A stretch of DNA of 64,000 nucleotides from Hydractinia symbiolongicarpus (Eukaryota > Cnidaria > Hydrozoa > Anthoathecata > Hydractiniidae), in NCBI RefSeq assembly GCF_029227915.1, contig NC_079876.1, positions 3,536,001 to 3,600,000 of the forward strand. Direction: 5' to 3'. Position 1 is the stretch's first letter. Each line of letters begins with the position of its first letter. The position numbers were made by a program, and so were the translations under genes. The notes under the pieces are model-generated. The model saw only the letters and a program-made list of their open reading frames with translations. It was not told where the DNA came from and did not search any database. This document shows positions 61,093-64,000 of this stretch, piece after piece.

Positions 61093-63359
61093 GCAACCTG
61101 GTAATAACGGAAAATATCGCTAAATACATGTTTGTACGAACATGCGACACAAACGTTGTAACTCAAACGGACTGATACTGTTAGAAAGTCAGTGAAATGT
61201 AGTTTTTGATGCTGTCTCTATTTCTTCGGCGCGTCCTCACGGCTTCGATTGGTCCCACAGTACAAAATGTCTTACTAATCTAAATTTTTAAATAAAGCGT
61301 TACCACAGCGCCCAGTGTAATCGCTGAGTTCCGGCAATCATGTCAAATTAAGATGAATGTTAGCTCTTGGAGTCCAATTGTCTCATTTATCACATTTATA
61401 AGGTCACAGCCCAAAATCAGTTCAATAAAGTCCCACAGTCAATCGTTTCACTGTTAAAAGCGATACAACCTAGTAATACCGGAAAGATATCACGAAATAC
61501 ATGTTGGTACGAATATGTGACTCAACCGTTGTAACTCAAACGGATTGATACTGTTAGAAAGTCAATGAAACGTTGTTTTTTAAACTGTCTCTGTTTCTTC
61601 AGCGCGGGATAACTTCGAGGATTTTTAAATGAAGCGCTACCACATCGCCCAGTGTAATCGCTGAGTTCCGGCAATCATGTCAAATTAAGATGAATGTTTT
61701 TTCTTGGAGTCCAATTGTCTCATTTATCACATTTATCAGGTCGCAGTCCAAAGTTAATTCAATTAAGTCCCACAGTCAATCGTTTCCTTGTTAAAAGCGA
61801 TGCAACCTAGTAATACCAGGAAAATATCGCTAAATACATGTTGGTACGAATATGTCACCCAACCGTTGTAACTCAAACGGACTGACACCGTTAGAAAGTC
61901 AATCAAATATACTTTTTGAAACTGTCGCTAATTCTTCAGCGCGCGATAACGGCTAGGATTGGTCCCACAGTAAAAAATGAATTATTAATAAAAACTTTTA
62001 AATGAAGCGCTACCATAGCGTCCAGTGTAATCGCTGAGTTCCGGCAATCACGTCAAATTAAGAAGAATGTTATTTCTTGGAGTCCAATTGTCTCCTTTAT
62101 CATATTTATCAGGTAATTTTTGAAGTCCAATTCTCTCACTTATAACATTTATAATGTCACAGTCCAAAATCAGTTCAATTAAGTCCCACAGTCAATCGTT
62201 TCATTGTTAAAAGCGATGCAACCTGGTAATAACGGAAAATAACGCTAAATACATGTTTGTACGAACATGTGACACAAACGTTGTAACTCAAACGGACTGA
62301 TACTGTTAGAAAGTCAGTGAAATGTAGTTTTTGATGCTGTCTCTATTTCTTCGGCGCGTCCTCACGGCTTCGATTGGTCCCACAGTACAAAATGTCTTAC
62401 TAATCTAAAGTTTTAAATAAAGCGTTACCACAGCGTCCAGTGTAATCGCTGAGTTCCGGCAATCATGTCAAATTAAGAAGAATGTTATTTCTTGGAGTCC
62501 AAAATCAGTTCAATTAAGTCCCACAGTCAATCGTTTCCCTGTTAAAAGCGATGCAACCTAGTAATATCAGAACAATATCGTTAAATACATGTTGGTACAA
62601 ATATGTGACCCAACCGTTGTAACTCAAACGCATTGACACCGTTAGAAAGTCAATGAATTGTAGTTTTTGAAACTATTTCTTCAGCGCGCGATAACGCCGA
62701 GGATTGGTTCCACGGTAAAGAATGACTTATTTATCTAAATTTTTTAAATTAAGCGCTACCACATCGCCCAGTGTAATCGCTGAGTTCCGGCAATCATGTC
62801 AAATTAAGATGAATGTTAGCTCTTGGAGTCCAATTGTCTCATTTATCACATTTATAAGGTCACAGCCCAAAATCAGTTCAATAAAGTCCCACAGTCAATC
62901 GTTTCACTGTTAAAAGCGATACAACCTAGTGATACCGGAAAGATATCACGAAATACATGTTGGTACGAATATGTGACTCAACCGTTGTAACTCAAACGGA
63001 TTGATACTGTTAGAAAGTCAATGAAACGTTGTTTTTTAAACTGTCTCTGTTTCTTCAGCGCGGGATAACTTCGAGGATTTTTAAATGAAGCGCTACAACA
63101 TCGCCCAGTGTAATCGCTGAGTTCCGGCAATCATGTCAAATTAAGATGAATGTTATTTCTTGGAAGCCAATTGTCTCATTTATCAGGTCAAAGTCCAAAG
63201 TTAGTTCAATCAAGTCCCACAGTCAATCGTTTCATTGTTAAAAGCGATGCAATCTAGTAATATCAGAAAAATATCGCTAAATACATGTTGGTACGAATAT
63301 GTCACCCAACCGTTGTAACTCAAACGGACTGACACCGTTAGAAAGTCAATGAAATGTAG

Positions 63360-63389
63360 CTGATAAATGAGACAATTGGCAGTCCCTAA
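63360..63389 (-). other. 21-bp micro-inversion next to a single CCCTAA
   Basis: Within the plus-orientation array, 63360-63380 (CTGATAAATG...CAATTGGC) is the exact reverse complement of 63166-63186. It is followed at once by AGTCCCTAACAGTC, where the norm is AGTCCCACAGTC; the two extra bases TA create CCCTAA at 63384-63389. The preceding unit stops at GAAATGTAG, so most of one monomer is missing here. Confidence 0.87.
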
Positions 63390-64000
63390 CAGTCAATCGT
63401 TTCACTGTTAAAAGCGATACAACCTAGTAATACCGGAAAGATATCACGAAATACATGTTGGTACGAATATGTGACTCAACCGTTGTAACTCAAACGGATT
63501 GATACTGTTAGAAAGTCAATGAAACGTTGGTTTTTAAACTGTCTCTGTTTCTTCAGCGCGGGATAACGGCGAGGATTTTTAAATGAAGCGCTACCACATC
63601 GCCCAGTGTAATCGCTGAGTTACGGCAATCATGTCAAATTAAGATGAATGTTATTTCTTGGAAGCCAATTGTCTCATTTATCAGGTCAAAATCCAAAGTT
63701 AGTTCAATCAAGTCCCACAGTCAATCGTTTCATTGTTAAAAACGATGCAATCTAGTAATATCAGAAAAATATCGCTAAATACATGTTGGTACGAATATGT
63801 GACCCAACCGTTGTAACTCAAACGAACTGACACCGTTAGAAAGTCAATGAAATGTAGTTTTTGAAACTGTCGCTATTTCTTCAGCGCGCGATAACGGCTA
63901 GGATTGGTCCCACGGTAAAGAATGACTTATTTATCTAAATTTTTAAATGAAGCGCTACCACAGCGCCCAGTGTAATCGCTGAGTTCCGGCAATCATGTCA

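Larger units (their letters stand above)
33686..64000 (+). repeat. Satellite family B array, second orientation
   Basis: Roughly 80-85 B units run in the opposite sense to 25316-33551. Unit boundaries read TGTAGTTTTT; examples start at 37665, 38081, 38497, 38860, 39196, 39563, 39900 and 40316, giving lengths 416, 416, 363, 336, 367, 337 and 416 bp. Conserved blocks are TGAAGCGCTACCACAGCGCC, GTGTAATCGCTGAGTTCCGG, CATGTCAAATTAAGA, CCCACAGTCAATCGTTTC, GTTAAAAGCGATGCAACC and AAATACATGTTGGTACGAA. No gene, unique spacer or transposon interrupts it. It continues past the window end. Confidence 0.96.
58601..64000 (+). repeat. Family B diverged, rearranged flank
   Basis: Subtypes here are rare or absent elsewhere: CCACATTCAATCG with CACAGTTAAAAG and ACAGATAAATATCG; CTGCTAAAAAGTGAC; GCTAATTCTTCAGCG; and GGGATAACTTCGAGG. 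Repeat offsets are irregular: about 1497 bp (58711 to 60208), 2229 bp (59511 to 61740) and 1456 bp (61361 to 62817). The second copy of the 1497-bp pair lacks a segment present near 59110-59150. This looks like an older, less homogenised part of the array. Confidence 0.78.

Overview
The window is tandem-repeat (satellite) DNA from end to end. I see no credible protein-coding gene, RNA gene, transposon or CRISPR array. The genome is almost certainly eukaryotic: there is no bacterial gene density, long arrays carry nested higher-order repeats (HORs), and 14.7 perfect copies of the TTAGGG/CCCTAA telomere hexamer lie inside the window. That hexamer occurs in vertebrates, many invertebrates, some fungi and other groups, so it does not fix the species. 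CpG is not depleted (about 11 per 203-bp unit by hand count), which mildly disfavours a heavily methylated vertebrate genome. A subtelomeric or pericentromeric location is plausible but is inference.

Layout. (1) 1-25316: satellite family A, about 126 head-to-tail monomers of 203 bp. Twenty-one of them are a short form of about 192 bp, with 11 bp missing, and these occur only from position 6090 onward. The A array is a patchwork of HOR duplications with offsets 1015, 1623, 1410, 1804/1408, 407, 1591 and 4198 bp. (2) 25316: abrupt switch to an unrelated family, B, which runs in one orientation (scored minus) to 33551 as 24 monomers of about 332-416 bp. (3) 33552-33705: an 88-bp interstitial telomeric repeat followed by a fold-back (20-bp perfect arms, 26-nt spacer) where B changes orientation. 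(4) 33686-64000: family B in the opposite (plus) orientation, roughly 80-85 monomers. A homogenised core at about 35-51 kb is built on a pentameric HOR of about 1.82 kb; a more diverged, rearranged flank runs from about 51 kb to the window end. Both outer arrays continue beyond the window.

B length variation is modular. The classes near 336/337, 363/372, 367 and 416 bp differ by loss or duplication of discrete 9-, 36- and 44-bp blocks. Recurrent short open frames in both families are by-products of the repeats: they recur at HOR spacing, often begin at TTG, and a 203-bp unit breaks frame.

The most interesting signal is that telomeric hexamers appear at or near all three major structural irregularities. 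A single TTAGGG is inserted 110 bp before the A/B boundary, the 14.7-copy CCCTAA tract adjoins the B inversion, and a single CCCTAA sits beside a 21-bp micro-inversion at 63.36 kb. This suggests telomere-sequence capture, or telomere-associated break repair, during the evolution of the locus. Assembly error at the junctions must be excluded first. All periods and offsets were obtained by hand from motif positions; no alignment was run.
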